A stretch of 48,362 nucleotides of DNA. It comes from Acidimicrobiales bacterium. Lineage in GTDB: Bacteria; Actinomycetota; Acidimicrobiia; Acidimicrobiales; Acidimicrobilacustridaceae. Made by a program: the position numbers and the translations under genes. Positions 16,449 to 24,675 of the stretch are shown here, in pieces. The stretch spans positions 1 through 48,362 of the forward strand of contig JALOLF010000014.1 in assembly GCA_025456085.1 (NCBI GenBank), given 5' to 3'. Position 1 is the first letter of the stretch. Every line of letters begins with the position of its first letter. The notes under the pieces were generated by a model that saw only the letters and a list, made by a program, of their open reading frames with translations, was not told the DNA's origin and did not search any database.

Positions 16449-17092
16449 CCCCCACCCGCAGCGCCCCCGTGGCCCGACCGGCGCATCGTCCCGTCTCCGG
16501 GGCCTCTCCGGACCCGGAGCGCCGGCCCGGGCGGCCCCGCAGCGCGGAGGTCGACGCCGCCATCGTGGAGGCCGTGCTCGACGTGTTCGCCGCCGGCGGC
16601 TACGACGGGCTCACCATCGAGGCCGTCGCGGAGCGGGCCGGCGTGGCCCGCTCCACCGTGTACCGGCGCTACCCGGCCAAGGACGAGCTGCTCGCCGGCG
16701 CCCTGGAGCACCTGGCCTCGGTCGAGCCGCTCGATCCCGACACCGGCTCGGTCGAGGGCGACCTGCTGGAGATCGCCCGTGGCCTGCGGCGCCTCCTGCG
16801 GGGCCGCATCGGCCGAACCGTCCCGGCGGCCCTGACCGCCGCCGCCCGCCAGCCCGTGGTCGCCCGGGACCACCGCCGCCTGGTGGCCCTGCGCCGCCAG
16901 CCTGCCCTGGCCGCGGTGCGGCGGGGCGTGGAGCGGGGCGAGCTCGACGTCGACACCGACCCCGACCTGCTGGTCGACCTGGTGTCGGGGCCGGTCTTCT
17001 ACCGGCACTTCCTGAGCGGCGGCCCGCTCGACGACGCTGTCCTGCGCGAGCTCGTGCGGTGCGCGGTGGGCACGTTCCGCCCGTCCGTCTGA
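16445..17092 (+). CDS. TetR/AcrR-family transcriptional regulator
   Basis: 215 residues. After a Pro-rich N-terminal tail (about 30 residues), residues about 32-80 form the TetR helix-turn-helix with TIEAVAERAGVARSTVYRRYPAKDELL. The C-terminal ligand domain resembles the TetR_C group with a VSGPVFYRHFLSG stretch. ATG overlaps the stop of the MFS gene. It most likely represses the MFS operon and is released by an exported compound. The candidate operator is the inverted repeat at 14634-14645. Confidence 0.92.
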   Translation: MTPTRSAPVARPAHRPVSGASPDPERRPGRPRSAEVDAAIVEAVLDVFAAGGYDGLTIEAVAERAGVARSTVYRRYPAKDELLAGALEHLASVEPLDPDTGSVEGDLLEIARGLRRLLRGRIGRTVPAALTAAARQPVVARDHRRLVALRRQPALAAVRRGVERGELDVDTDPDLLVDLVSGPVFYRHFLSGGPLDDAVLRELVRCAVGTFRPSV

Positions 17093-17114
17093 CCGGTTCG
17101 GCGAGAATGGTCCG

Positions 17115-18074
17115 GTGCGCGGGCTCGACGACCTCCTGGACCGGGTGGATGCCTTCCAGCGCCGTCACCCGGTGCTCGCCTTCCCCCACGCCGTGGTGAA
17201 GCGCTACGGCGAGGACCACGGCGGTTGGCTGGGCGCGCTCATCGCCTACTACGGCTTCCTGGCCCTGCTGCCGCTGCTGCTGGCCTTCGTGACCGTCGTG
17301 TACCTCCTGTTCGACGAGACGCCCGAGCTCATGGAGGAGATCCTCGACGCGCTGTGGGCCCGGCTGCCCTTCGTGGGTGCCGAGCTCGAGCAGCAGGTGC
17401 AGCCCCTCGACGGCAGCGGCTGGGTGCTGGCGGTGTCGTTGCTGGTCACCCTGTGGGCCGGCGTCGGCGTGGTCCGGGTGACCCAGGACGCCGCCAACAC
17501 CATGTGGGGCGTCCCCCGCTTCCGGCGGCCCGGGTTCTTCCCCAAGCTGGCCCGGGGCGCCGCAGTGTTCGGGGTGCTGGCGCTCACCGTGCTCGCCACG
17601 GGCCTGCTCACCGGCCTCACCCTCGCGCTCGGCCTTCCCGCGGCCGGCGGACTGCTGGCCGGGGTCGTCACCATCGTGCTCAACATCGGCCTCGCCCTGG
17701 CCCTGTTCCGGCTGCTGACCGCCCGATCGCTGTCGTGGCGGGACCTGCGGGTCGGCGCCGTGCTGCTGGGCGTGGCCACCTACCTGCTCACCCTGCTGGG
17801 CGGGCTCTACGTGCAGCGGGTCATCGGGCGGGCCAGCGCGCTGTACGGGTCCTTCGCCACCGTGATCGGCCTGTTCGCGTGGGTGAGCCTGCAGGTGCAG
17901 GCCTTCGTGTTCGCCAACCTGGTGAACGTGGTGCGGGCCGAGCGGCTCTGGCCGCGCAGCCTGACCCGACGCAACCTGGGCGAGCCCGACGAGCGGGCGG
18001 CCCGACTCACCATGCAGCGCGAAGCGTTCCTGACCCCCGAGGAGCTGGCCTCGCTCGACGGCGTCGCGCCCTGA
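17115..18074 (+). CDS. YihY/BrkB family inner-membrane protein
   Basis: 319 residues from GTG 17115. About six membrane segments. The family signature includes AYYGFLALLPLLLAFV in helix 1, TQDAANTMWGV after helix 2, and YGSFATVIGLFAWVSLQVQAFVFANLVN near the end. The C-terminal 50 residues are hydrophilic. The family was once called ribonuclease BN in error; its transport or envelope role is not settled. GAGAAT at 17103-17108, 6 bases before GTG, suggests a leaderless mRNA. Confidence 0.88.
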   Translation: MRGLDDLLDRVDAFQRRHPVLAFPHAVVKRYGEDHGGWLGALIAYYGFLALLPLLLAFVTVVYLLFDETPELMEEILDALWARLPFVGAELEQQVQPLDGSGWVLAVSLLVTLWAGVGVVRVTQDAANTMWGVPRFRRPGFFPKLARGAAVFGVLALTVLATGLLTGLTLALGLPAAGGLLAGVVTIVLNIGLALALFRLLTARSLSWRDLRVGAVLLGVATYLLTLLGGLYVQRVIGRASALYGSFATVIGLFAWVSLQVQAFVFANLVNVVRAERLWPRSLTRRNLGEPDERAARLTMQREAFLTPEELASLDGVAP

Positions 18075-18167
18075 GCCCCGGGACCGTTCCCACTCGGCGC
18101 GGGGCAGCGCAGGGCGGCGCCGGCCGGCGCGGCGCGGGCCGGGTCCGCGGCGGGCGACAATGGGGCC

Positions 18168-18980
18168 GTGGCGCACGAGACGGGATGGCTGGCGGCGGGG
18201 GAGCACGAGATGCCCGCCGCGTCCACGTGGCTGGCCGCGCCCGAGCAGGCCATCCTCGCCGGGATGCCGTACACGAAGCGCCGCTCGGAGTGGCGTCTGG
18301 CCCGGTGGACGGCCAAGCAGGCCCTGGCCCGGGCGCTCGAGCTGTCCCCCGGCCACGAGGTGTTGGCCTCGGTCGAGGTGCGTCGCAACGAGCACAACGC
18401 GCCGGTGGCCTACGTCGCCGACGAGCCGGCGGCGGTGTCGGTGTCCATGACCGACCGGGCCGGGTGGGCCGTGTGCCTGGTGGGGCCGGCGGAGGCCAGG
18501 CTGGGCGTGGACCTCGAGGTGGTGGAGCCCCGCAGCGAGCTGTTCGTGGCCGACTGGTTCACCGCCGCGGAGCGCGAGGTGGTGGCCGCTGCGGAGCCGG
18601 GCACCCCCCGCCACGAGCTGGCCAACCTCATCTGGTCGGCCAAGGAGAGCGCGCTCAAGGTGCTGCAGACCGGTCTGCGGCGCAGCACCCACTCGGTGGA
18701 GGTCACGCTGATCGACGGTCCGTGCGCCGGTTGGCGTCCGCTGCGGGTGCGCGACGTCGAGGACGGCACGGTGTTCGCGGGCTGGTGGGCCCGCTTCGGC
18801 ACCTTCGTGCTCACGGCGGCGGCGGACCGGGAGCTCGCGCCCCCCGGACCGTTGGACGCCGGCGTGCCCGAGGCCCTGTCGGTCGCCGTGCCGGTCCACT
18901 CGTGGATGGCGGCACCCCGTCACGACGCCGGGGTCTCGTCGCCGACCGTCCCGCCCTCGGCCGCTCCCGGGCAGGGCTGA
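18168..18980 (+). CDS. 4'-phosphopantetheinyl transferase superfamily protein
   Basis: 270 residues from GTG 18168. The Mg-binding motif GVDLEVVEPR and the FTAAEREV...WSAKESALK motif are clear, so this is a Sfp/AcpT-type enzyme that moves 4'-phosphopantetheine from CoA to a carrier protein Ser. The upstream SHS-type motif reads SVSMTDRAGWAVCLV, with Met where many relatives have His. No carrier protein, PKS or NRPS gene is nearby. GACAAT (18156-18161) lies 6 bases before GTG. It is followed 3 bases later by the arfB-like gene. Confidence 0.85.
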   Translation: MAHETGWLAAGEHEMPAASTWLAAPEQAILAGMPYTKRRSEWRLARWTAKQALARALELSPGHEVLASVEVRRNEHNAPVAYVADEPAAVSVSMTDRAGWAVCLVGPAEARLGVDLEVVEPRSELFVADWFTAAEREVVAAAEPGTPRHELANLIWSAKESALKVLQTGLRRSTHSVEVTLIDGPCAGWRPLRVRDVEDGTVFAGWWARFGTFVLTAAADRELAPPGPLDAGVPEALSVAVPVHSWMAAPRHDAGVSSPTVPPSAAPGQG

Positions 18981-18983
18981 GCA

Positions 18984-19382
18984 GTGGAGGACCTGCGCAC
19001 CCCGGGCGGCGTGCCCATCGCCGGTCACGCCCTGCGGCTGGAGCTCACCCGCGCCGGCGGGCCGGGTGGTCAGCACGTCAACACCTCGGCCACCCGGGTG
19101 ACGGTGGTGCTCGACGTCACCGCGGGACTCCCGCCGGCAGCGGCAGCGCGTGTGCGAGCCCGCCACGGCGACGAGGTGCGGGTGAGCGCCTCGACCAACC
19201 GGTCCCAGTGGCGCAACCGGCGCGAGGCGCTCGAACGACTGGCCCGGCTCGTGGACGCCGCCCAGCGGGTCCAGCCGCCGCGGCGGGCCACGAAGGTGCC
19301 GAAGGGCGAGCGTCGCCGTCGGGTCGAGGACAAGCAGCGCCGGTCCCGCCGTCTCGCCCAGCGTCGCATCGACGACGACTGA
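18984..19382 (+). CDS. arfB: Release-factor-like peptidyl-tRNA hydrolase (ArfB/YaeJ type)
   Basis: 132 residues from GTG 18984. It has only the catalytic release-factor domain, with GGPGGQHVNTSATRV giving the GGQ loop. The basic C-terminal tail (KVPKGERRRRVEDKQRRSRR) enters the empty mRNA channel in ArfB. No codon-recognition domain is present, so it should rescue ribosomes stalled on mRNAs lacking a stop codon. Length fits ArfB (about 140). It starts 3 bases after the phosphopantetheinyl transferase stop and is probably translationally coupled. Confidence 0.9.
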   Translation: MEDLRTPGGVPIAGHALRLELTRAGGPGGQHVNTSATRVTVVLDVTAGLPPAAAARVRARHGDEVRVSASTNRSQWRNRREALERLARLVDAAQRVQPPRRATKVPKGERRRRVEDKQRRSRRLAQRRIDDD

Positions 19383-19406
19383 CAGTCGCGGTCCCGCACG
19401 CCCCTT

Positions 19407-19463
19407 CCACGAAATCTCGTCACCTCGCCCCGGAAGGCGGGGCCGGGTGACGAGATTTCGTGG
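19407..19463. repeat. Intergenic palindromic repeat, family B copy 1
   Basis: Perfect 18-bp inverted arms (19407-19424 and 19446-19463, core CGAAATCTCGTCACC) around a centre that can form its own GCCCC/GGGGC stem. It lies 24 bases after the arfB stop. There is no T tract, so it is not a classic intrinsic terminator. A near copy is at 30362-30414. Confidence 0.85.
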
Positions 19464-19483
19464 AGGAGGGGGGCCGGGCGGGC

Positions 19484-20926
19484 ATGATGGCGGCCGTGGA
19501 GACGGAGACGCTCGGCCTCGTGGCGTCGGGGCACCCCGAGACCAGCGCCGCCGCCGCCGAGGTGCTCCGCGCCGGGGGCAACGCCTTCGACGCGGCCGTT
19601 GCGGCAGGGTTCGCAGCGGCGGTCGTGGAGCCGTGCCTGACCAGTCTGGCGGGTGGTGGCTTCCTCCAGGCCCGCACCGCAGCCGGGGAGGAGGTGCTGT
19701 TCGACTTCTTCGTCGCCGTTCCCGGGCTGGGCGCCGCCCGTCCGCACGATCCCGTCGCCCTCGTGCCGGTGCCGATCCACTTCGACGCCGCGGTGCAGGT
19801 CTTCCACGTGGGTCCCGCCTCCGTCGCGACCCCGGGGGTGCTGGCCGGCTACCGGCACGTGCACGAGCGGCTGGGGCGACTCCCCCTCGCCACCGTGGTC
19901 GCTCCCGCCGTGCGACTGGCCCGGGACGGCGTGGTCGTCAACCGGTTCTTCGCCCAGCTGGTGCGGCTGCTGGAGCCGGTGCTGCTCCTGGACGACGCCG
20001 GTCGGGGTCTGTTCACCGACGGGTCCCGGCCCCTCCGGGAGGGCGACCACTTCCGCAACCCGGCGCTGGCCGGGTTCCTCCACGAGATCGGCGCAGGCGC
20101 GGTCACCGGGTTCGACGCGTCGGACCTGGGCGGCGAGGTCACGGCGGCCGACCTCGCGTCCTACCGGGTGGTCGAGCGTGCGCCGCTGCGGGTGCCCTAC
20201 CGCCGGGCCGAGGTGCTCACCAACCCGCTGCCCTCCTTCGGCGGGACGCTGGTGGCCCACGCCCTCGACGCGCTGGCGGCCGCCGGGCCGCCCGCCGGTC
20301 GCCACGACCCGGCGCAGGTCTGCGCCGTCGCCGAGGCGCTGATCGCCCAGGCCGACCGGCGCGCCGAGCTGGGGCGAGGGGCCACGCGGGGGACGACCCA
20401 TCTCAGCGTGTGCGACGCGGCGGGCAATGTGGCCGCCATGACCACCTCCAACGGGAGCTGCTCGGGGGTGTTCGCCGGCGACACCGGGGTGCAGCTCAAC
20501 AACGTGATGGGAGAGGAGGACCTGCACCCGGCGGGGTTCGGCGCGCTCGCACCCGGCACCCGCATCGGCTCGATGATGGCGCCCACCATCGTGGTGCGGC
20601 CCGGCCACGGACCCGCCGCGTTCGGCAGCGGCGGCAGCGAGCGCATCCGCTCCACCATCGCCCAGCTCGTGGTGGACCTCGTCGACCACGAGCTGAGCCT
20701 GGCCGGTTCGGTGGCCGAGCCCCGTCTGCACTGGGACGGCGAGCGGCTGCAGGTCGAGCCCGGCTTCGGCGCCGAGGCCGTCGCCGCGCTGTGGCGACGG
20801 TGGGAGGTCAACGAGTGGACGGTGCGCGACCTCTACTTCGGGGGCGCCCACGGCGTGCAGTGGCCCGGGGAGGCGGTCGGCGACCCGCGTCGAGGCGGGT
20901 GCGGGATGGTCGTCACCGCGGACTGA
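19484..20926 (+). CDS. Gamma-glutamyltransferase family protein
   Basis: 480 residues from ATG 19484; ATG 19487 or GTG 19460 are possible, but the latter lies inside repeat B. The start VASGHPETSAAAAEVLRAGGNAFDAAVAAGFA is the typical GGT N-terminus. GTTHLSVCDAAGNVAAMTTSNG supplies the autoprocessing/catalytic Thr. The GSMMAPTIV and FGSGGSERIRSTI blocks complete the fold. GGT enzymes cut themselves into two subunits and transfer or hydrolyse gamma-glutamyl groups, as in glutathione use. I see no signal peptide, so a cytoplasmic acylase-like member is possible. Shorter than E. coli GGT (580). Confidence 0.87.
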   Translation: MMAAVETETLGLVASGHPETSAAAAEVLRAGGNAFDAAVAAGFAAAVVEPCLTSLAGGGFLQARTAAGEEVLFDFFVAVPGLGAARPHDPVALVPVPIHFDAAVQVFHVGPASVATPGVLAGYRHVHERLGRLPLATVVAPAVRLARDGVVVNRFFAQLVRLLEPVLLLDDAGRGLFTDGSRPLREGDHFRNPALAGFLHEIGAGAVTGFDASDLGGEVTAADLASYRVVERAPLRVPYRRAEVLTNPLPSFGGTLVAHALDALAAAGPPAGRHDPAQVCAVAEALIAQADRRAELGRGATRGTTHLSVCDAAGNVAAMTTSNGSCSGVFAGDTGVQLNNVMGEEDLHPAGFGALAPGTRIGSMMAPTIVVRPGHGPAAFGSGGSERIRSTIAQLVVDLVDHELSLAGSVAEPRLHWDGERLQVEPGFGAEAVAALWRRWEVNEWTVRDLYFGGAHGVQWPGEAVGDPRRGGCGMVVTAD

Positions 20927-20957
20927 CGGCTCGGCCGGGCGCAGCCGGGCGCGGCGA

Positions 20958-20982
20958 CCCGCACCCGGCGTCCCGCACCCGG
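20958..20982. repeat. Short direct repeat between convergent genes
   Basis: CCCGCACCCGG occurs at 20958-20968 and again at 20972-20982 in the 64-base gap between the converging GGT and SecD-like genes. Role unknown; it may be simple GC-rich duplication. Confidence 0.6.
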
Positions 20983-20990
20983 TCGGGGGG

Positions 20991-22037
20991 TCAGGCCGGG
21001 GACAGCGACGTGGGCAGGGTGCCCGACGAGATGAGCACGGCCAACAGCTCGGTCAGGTCCTGGGTGAACCACGGTGCGGTGATGAACACGCCGCTGGCGG
21101 AGAAGGGGGTGAACGACGGCTCGCCGGTGCGGACCCCGGGCGCGGTCAGCACGTTGCCGTCGAGCTCGATGGCCAGACGTCCCGTGGGGCACACCTCGGC
21201 CTGCTCGTAGCACTGCTGGGCGATGGCGTTGAAGCCGTCGATGCCTTCCGTCCCCGGGTTCATCACCATCTTCACCGACCAGTCGCCCTGGAGCTGCGTG
21301 CTCGAGGCGCTCTGCACGGCCGTGCCCGTGAGCTGCTGGGGGCCGACCCCGAAGCGCTGCACGACGGCGCCGGTCGGGTCCACCTGGGCCAGCACCGACG
21401 TGGCGTCGGGGTCGTCGGCGTCGGGTGCCGTGGTGGCTATGTCGGTGCCGGCCGCCGTGGTCGTGGTGCTGGTGTCGTCGGCAGCGGTGTCGTCGGTGGC
21501 GGTGTCGTCGGTCCCCGTGCCCTCGACGGTCGTGGCGTCGGTGGCCGTGTCGGCCGTCGGGTCGACCGATCCGCCCGTTGGGTCGAGGTCGTCGGCGTAG
21601 TCCGAGACCTCCTCGTCCGGCGCCGGCGGGTACACGGCCAGGACGGGACGGAAGTACAGGGCCGCGGCCACGGTCAGCGGATCGAGGATCTCCTCGGCCC
21701 GGGCCTCGTCGTCGACGCCGGCCACCGTGATCTCGAGCCCGGTGTCGTCGGGGGTGGGCTCGGCGGTCGAGCCCGGGTAGCCGGCGGCGTCGAGGCGTTC
21801 GGCCATGGTGGCGGCTGCGGCGTCGGCCTCGCTGGCGCTGACCGCCTCGTCGAAGTCGTAGGTCACCGTGACGCCGGCGGGCACGCTCGTACCGGTGGTG
21901 GGGGCGCTGGTGCCCGTCGCGGCCGACGTGCCGGCGTCGGTGGTGGGGGTCGTCTCGTCGTCGTCCCCACAGGCCGCGCCGGTCAGCACGACGACGACGG
22001 CGAAGACGCCCAGCAGGACGGTTCTGGTTCGGGGCAT
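20991..22037 (-). CDS. Lipoprotein with SecD P1-like periplasmic domain, no membrane helices
   Basis: 348 residues, ATG 22037 with GAGGAG upstream. The signal segment ends at C23 (TGAAC). Residues about 68-125 read like the SecD P1 base (ERLDAAGYPG, ITVAGVDDEARAEEILDP, YFRPVL). A Thr/Asp-rich spacer (about 145-215) follows. Residues about 220-348 read like the SecD P1 head: LTGTAVQSASS, FNAIAQQC, LAIELDGNVLTAPGV, FITAPWFTQDLTELLAVLISSGTLP. SecD's six membrane helices are absent. I infer a membrane-anchored outer-face SecD-like factor, perhaps for protein export or folding. No secDF genes are nearby. Confidence 0.75.
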   Translation of the reverse strand: MPRTRTVLLGVFAVVVVLTGAACGDDDETTPTTDAGTSAATGTSAPTTGTSVPAGVTVTYDFDEAVSASEADAAAATMAERLDAAGYPGSTAEPTPDDTGLEITVAGVDDEARAEEILDPLTVAAALYFRPVLAVYPPAPDEEVSDYADDLDPTGGSVDPTADTATDATTVEGTGTDDTATDDTAADDTSTTTTAAGTDIATTAPDADDPDATSVLAQVDPTGAVVQRFGVGPQQLTGTAVQSASSTQLQGDWSVKMVMNPGTEGIDGFNAIAQQCYEQAEVCPTGRLAIELDGNVLTAPGVRTGEPSFTPFSASGVFITAPWFTQDLTELLAVLISSGTLPTSLSPA

Positions 22038-22167
22038 CGGATCTCCTCGGCGTCGGGTCGGGGCGTGGGTCGGGTGAGGGTCTCGGCACGGGGCCGGCGG
22101 CGCGACGCCGCGCCCCGGCGGCGGTGTTTCGAAGCGGAGTCTGGTCCATGGGGCGCGTCGTCGTCGT

Positions 22168-22182
22168 CATCCGATCCGGATG
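22168..22182. promoter_or_regulatory. Perfect inverted repeat in the SecD-like/SNF2 divergent region
   Basis: CATCCG-ATC-CGGATG. It lies 67 bases before the SNF2 start, whose predicted -10 (TACGCT) is at 22235-22240. It is placed as an operator or activator site could be; no regulator is known. Confidence 0.4.
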
Positions 22183-22248
22183 GACGCCGCAACCCGGTGG
22201 CCGCAGGGTCGGAGCCGGGGTCCGTCGCCGGTCCTACGCTGAGCCCCG

Positions 22249-24555
22249 ATGGTCAGCCCCCACCCCGACCCGCCCGTGGCGACGCGTCCGGCCCAGCCCG
22301 AGGACCGCCACGACGCCCGCCGCCGGGCCGAGGCGCTGGTGGCCGGCATCGACGAGGCCCGACGGCTGCACGACGAGGCCCACGCCGCGCTGCGCGCCGC
22401 GGCGCACCAGCGGCGCAACGAGCTGGTGTGGCAGCGCCTCGACGAGCTGCCCCTCGCGGCGTTGCGCGACGCCGGTGGGGCCGGGCTGCGCCTGAGCGCC
22501 TTCGAGCAGGCGGGCATCACCTCGGTCGGCGCGTTGGCCCGCTGGGACGCGACCCGCCTCGACGCCGAGGTGGAGGGCGTGGGCCCGGCCACGGCGACGC
22601 AGGCCCTCGAGGTGGCGCGCAAGCTCTACCACGGGGTCGCCCCGCAGGTGCGGGTGCTGCCCGACCCCGCCACCCCCGACGCCTCGGGCGCCGCGCTGCT
22701 CGCCGCGCTGGCCCGCTACGAGCACGTGCTGCGGGCCTTCGCTGCGCTGCAGCCGCTGTGGTCCGCCCACCAGCGCCTGAGCGCGGTGCTGCCCACGCTC
22801 GAGCACGCCGGCGGCAGGTTGCGCTGGGCCTTCTCGGGACGCCGGCACAAGGACGCCGCGCTGGCCGCCGCCGGCGAGGCGTTCGCCGTGCTCGACGACC
22901 CCGTCGTGACCGCTGCGGCGGCGTCGCTGCCCGCCGCGGTGCAGTCGGTGCGCGCGTGGTCGGCACCCACCGAGGCCGCGCTGTGGCAGGACTACGTCAC
23001 CCGGGGCGCCGACTACGCCGCGGTGCTGGAGCGGGCCGGCACCGGCCTGCTCACCGCGGCCGTTCCCGGCCGGGCCCGCGGCGGCCTGGCCGCCGACATC
23101 GCGGCCCGCGTCGACGCCACCCCGGTCGACACCGCGGGGCTGACCGCCAACCTGCGCGGCTACCAGGAGTTCGGCGTGCGCTACGTCATCGCCCAGCAGC
23201 GGGTGATCCTGGGCGACGAGATGGGCCTGGGCAAGACCATCCAGGCCCTCGGGGCCATGTGCCATCTCCGCAACGCCGAGGACGCCCGGCACTTCCTCGT
23301 GGTGGCCCCGGCCAGCATCCTGCAGAACTGGGTGCGCGAGGTCGAGCACCGCACCGACCTCGTGCCCCACGTCCTGCACGGCACCGACCGCGACGAGGAC
23401 CTCGCCGCCTGGGTGGCCGCCGGGGGCGTGGGCATCACCTCCTACGACACGTTGCGCCTCGTGGCGGTCCCACCGGCGCTGCGCCCCGAACTGGTCGTCG
23501 TCGACGAGGCGCACTACGTGAAGAACCCGGCCGCGCAGCGTTCGCAGGCCGTGGCCGCCTGGCTGGCGGCGTGCGAGCGGGTGCTGCTCCTGTCGGGCAC
23601 GCCCATGGAGAACCGCCTGGGGGAGTTCACCCGGCTCGTCTCGCTGGCCCAGCCCGAGGTGGCGGCTCGGCTGGGCTCCGAGGAGGCGCAGCTGGCGCTG
23701 GTCGGTGCCGACACCGCCGGGTTCCGGGAGCTCGTGTCGCCCGTGTACCTGCGCCGCAACCAGGCCGACGTGCTGGTCGAGCTGCCCGAGCGCATCGAGG
23801 TGGAGGAGTGGGTGGAGCTGTCGGGCGACGACCTGGCCGCCTACCGGGCCACCGTCGTCGCGGGCGAGCTGATGGCCATGCGCCAGTGCGCCACGCTCGG
23901 GGCGGGACCGGCGCGATCGGCCAAGCTGGAGCGCCTCGCCGAGCTGCTCGAGGCCTACCGCGACGACGGGCGGAAGGTGCTGGTGTTCAGCTTCTTCCGT
24001 CGGGTGCTCGACGCCGTGGCCGGCGTGGGCGCCGAGCTGACCGGCTCGCCGGTGGTGTCGATCACCGGCGATGTGGCGCCGGCGCAGCGCTTCGAGCTCA
24101 TCGACGCCTTCTCGGCCGCGCCGGGCTTCGGGGTCCTGGCCTGCCAGGTCGACGCCGCCGGCGTGGGCCTGAACCTCCAGGCGGCGAGCGCGGTGGTGCT
24201 CATGGAGCCCCAGTGGAAGCCGAGCACCGAAGCCCAGGCCATCGCCCGCGCCCATCGCATGGGCCAGACCCGGCGGGTGATGGTGCACCGCCTGCTCGCC
24301 CGCGACGCCGTGGACGAGACGCTCGTCGAGCTGCTCGCCGAGAAGCAGCGGCTGTTCGACCAGGTGGCCCGGCAGAGCGCCCTGGCCGAGGCCAGCGCCT
24401 CGGCGGTGGACACCGGACCGGCGGAGTCGTCGCCTGCGACCGAGGTGCCGGAGGCGACGTTGGCCGCCCAGGTGCTCGAACGTGAGCGGGCCCGCCTGGG
24501 AACGGATCCGGCCGGGGGTCAGGTCGGGCCATCGGGCCTGCCGGCCGGCGGGTGA
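22249..24555 (+). CDS. SNF2-family DNA translocase/helicase with N-terminal HhH-like domain
   Basis: 768 residues. Residues about 80-130 contain a helix-hairpin-helix-like DNA-binding segment (GITSVGALARWD, EGVGPATA). The SNF2 motor starts about 300: Walker A GDEMGLGKT with K329, DEAH box D419-H422 (DEAHYVKN), SGTPMENRLGEF, then helicase C with VLVFSFFRRVLD and ARAHRMGQTRRV. These ATPases move along duplex DNA and remodel protein-DNA complexes. The N-terminal part is otherwise unfamiliar and may give specificity. No nuclease, methylase or phage-defence partner adjoins it, so a repair or transcription role is more likely than a DISARM-like system. TACGCT lies 8 bases before ATG. Confidence 0.88.
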   Translation: MVSPHPDPPVATRPAQPEDRHDARRRAEALVAGIDEARRLHDEAHAALRAAAHQRRNELVWQRLDELPLAALRDAGGAGLRLSAFEQAGITSVGALARWDATRLDAEVEGVGPATATQALEVARKLYHGVAPQVRVLPDPATPDASGAALLAALARYEHVLRAFAALQPLWSAHQRLSAVLPTLEHAGGRLRWAFSGRRHKDAALAAAGEAFAVLDDPVVTAAAASLPAAVQSVRAWSAPTEAALWQDYVTRGADYAAVLERAGTGLLTAAVPGRARGGLAADIAARVDATPVDTAGLTANLRGYQEFGVRYVIAQQRVILGDEMGLGKTIQALGAMCHLRNAEDARHFLVVAPASILQNWVREVEHRTDLVPHVLHGTDRDEDLAAWVAAGGVGITSYDTLRLVAVPPALRPELVVVDEAHYVKNPAAQRSQAVAAWLAACERVLLLSGTPMENRLGEFTRLVSLAQPEVAARLGSEEAQLALVGADTAGFRELVSPVYLRRNQADVLVELPERIEVEEWVELSGDDLAAYRATVVAGELMAMRQCATLGAGPARSAKLERLAELLEAYRDDGRKVLVFSFFRRVLDAVAGVGAELTGSPVVSITGDVAPAQRFELIDAFSAAPGFGVLACQVDAAGVGLNLQAASAVVLMEPQWKPSTEAQAIARAHRMGQTRRVMVHRLLARDAVDETLVELLAEKQRLFDQVARQSALAEASASAVDTGPAESSPATEVPEATLAAQVLERERARLGTDPAGGQVGPSGLPAGG

Positions 24556-24595
24556 CCCGTCGGGCACCGGTGAGCTGATCCCGGGTCCCTGGACG

Positions 24596-24638
24596 CGCCA
24601 CGGCCGGGCGCCGGAAGGGTCCGGGCCCGGCCGTGGCG
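24596..24638. terminator. Strong stem-loop between convergent genes
   Basis: A 14-bp GC-rich stem (24596-24609 with 24625-24638), extendable by CCGG/CCGG pairing inside the loop. It sits between the converging SNF2 and vWA protein genes and can act from either side. There is no T run, so termination would be atypical or Rho-aided. Confidence 0.65.
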
Positions 24639-24675
24639 AGGGCCGACCGGAGCCGACCGTCGTCTCGTGGACGGA

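Noticed and set aside
18168..18980. Phosphopantetheinyl transferase as a marker of a PKS/NRPS cluster
   Set aside because: No carrier protein, synthase or peptide synthetase gene lies in the window; neighbours are BrkB and ArfB-type housekeeping genes.
19407..19463. Repeat B copy 1 as a simple intrinsic terminator of arfB
   Set aside because: There is no T tract on either strand and a related copy occurs elsewhere, so a repeat family explains it better; a termination role is still possible.
22249..24555. SNF2 helicase as part of a phage-defence island
   Set aside because: No methylase, nuclease, PLD or other defence partner lies next to it; neighbours are a SecD-like lipoprotein and a surface protein.
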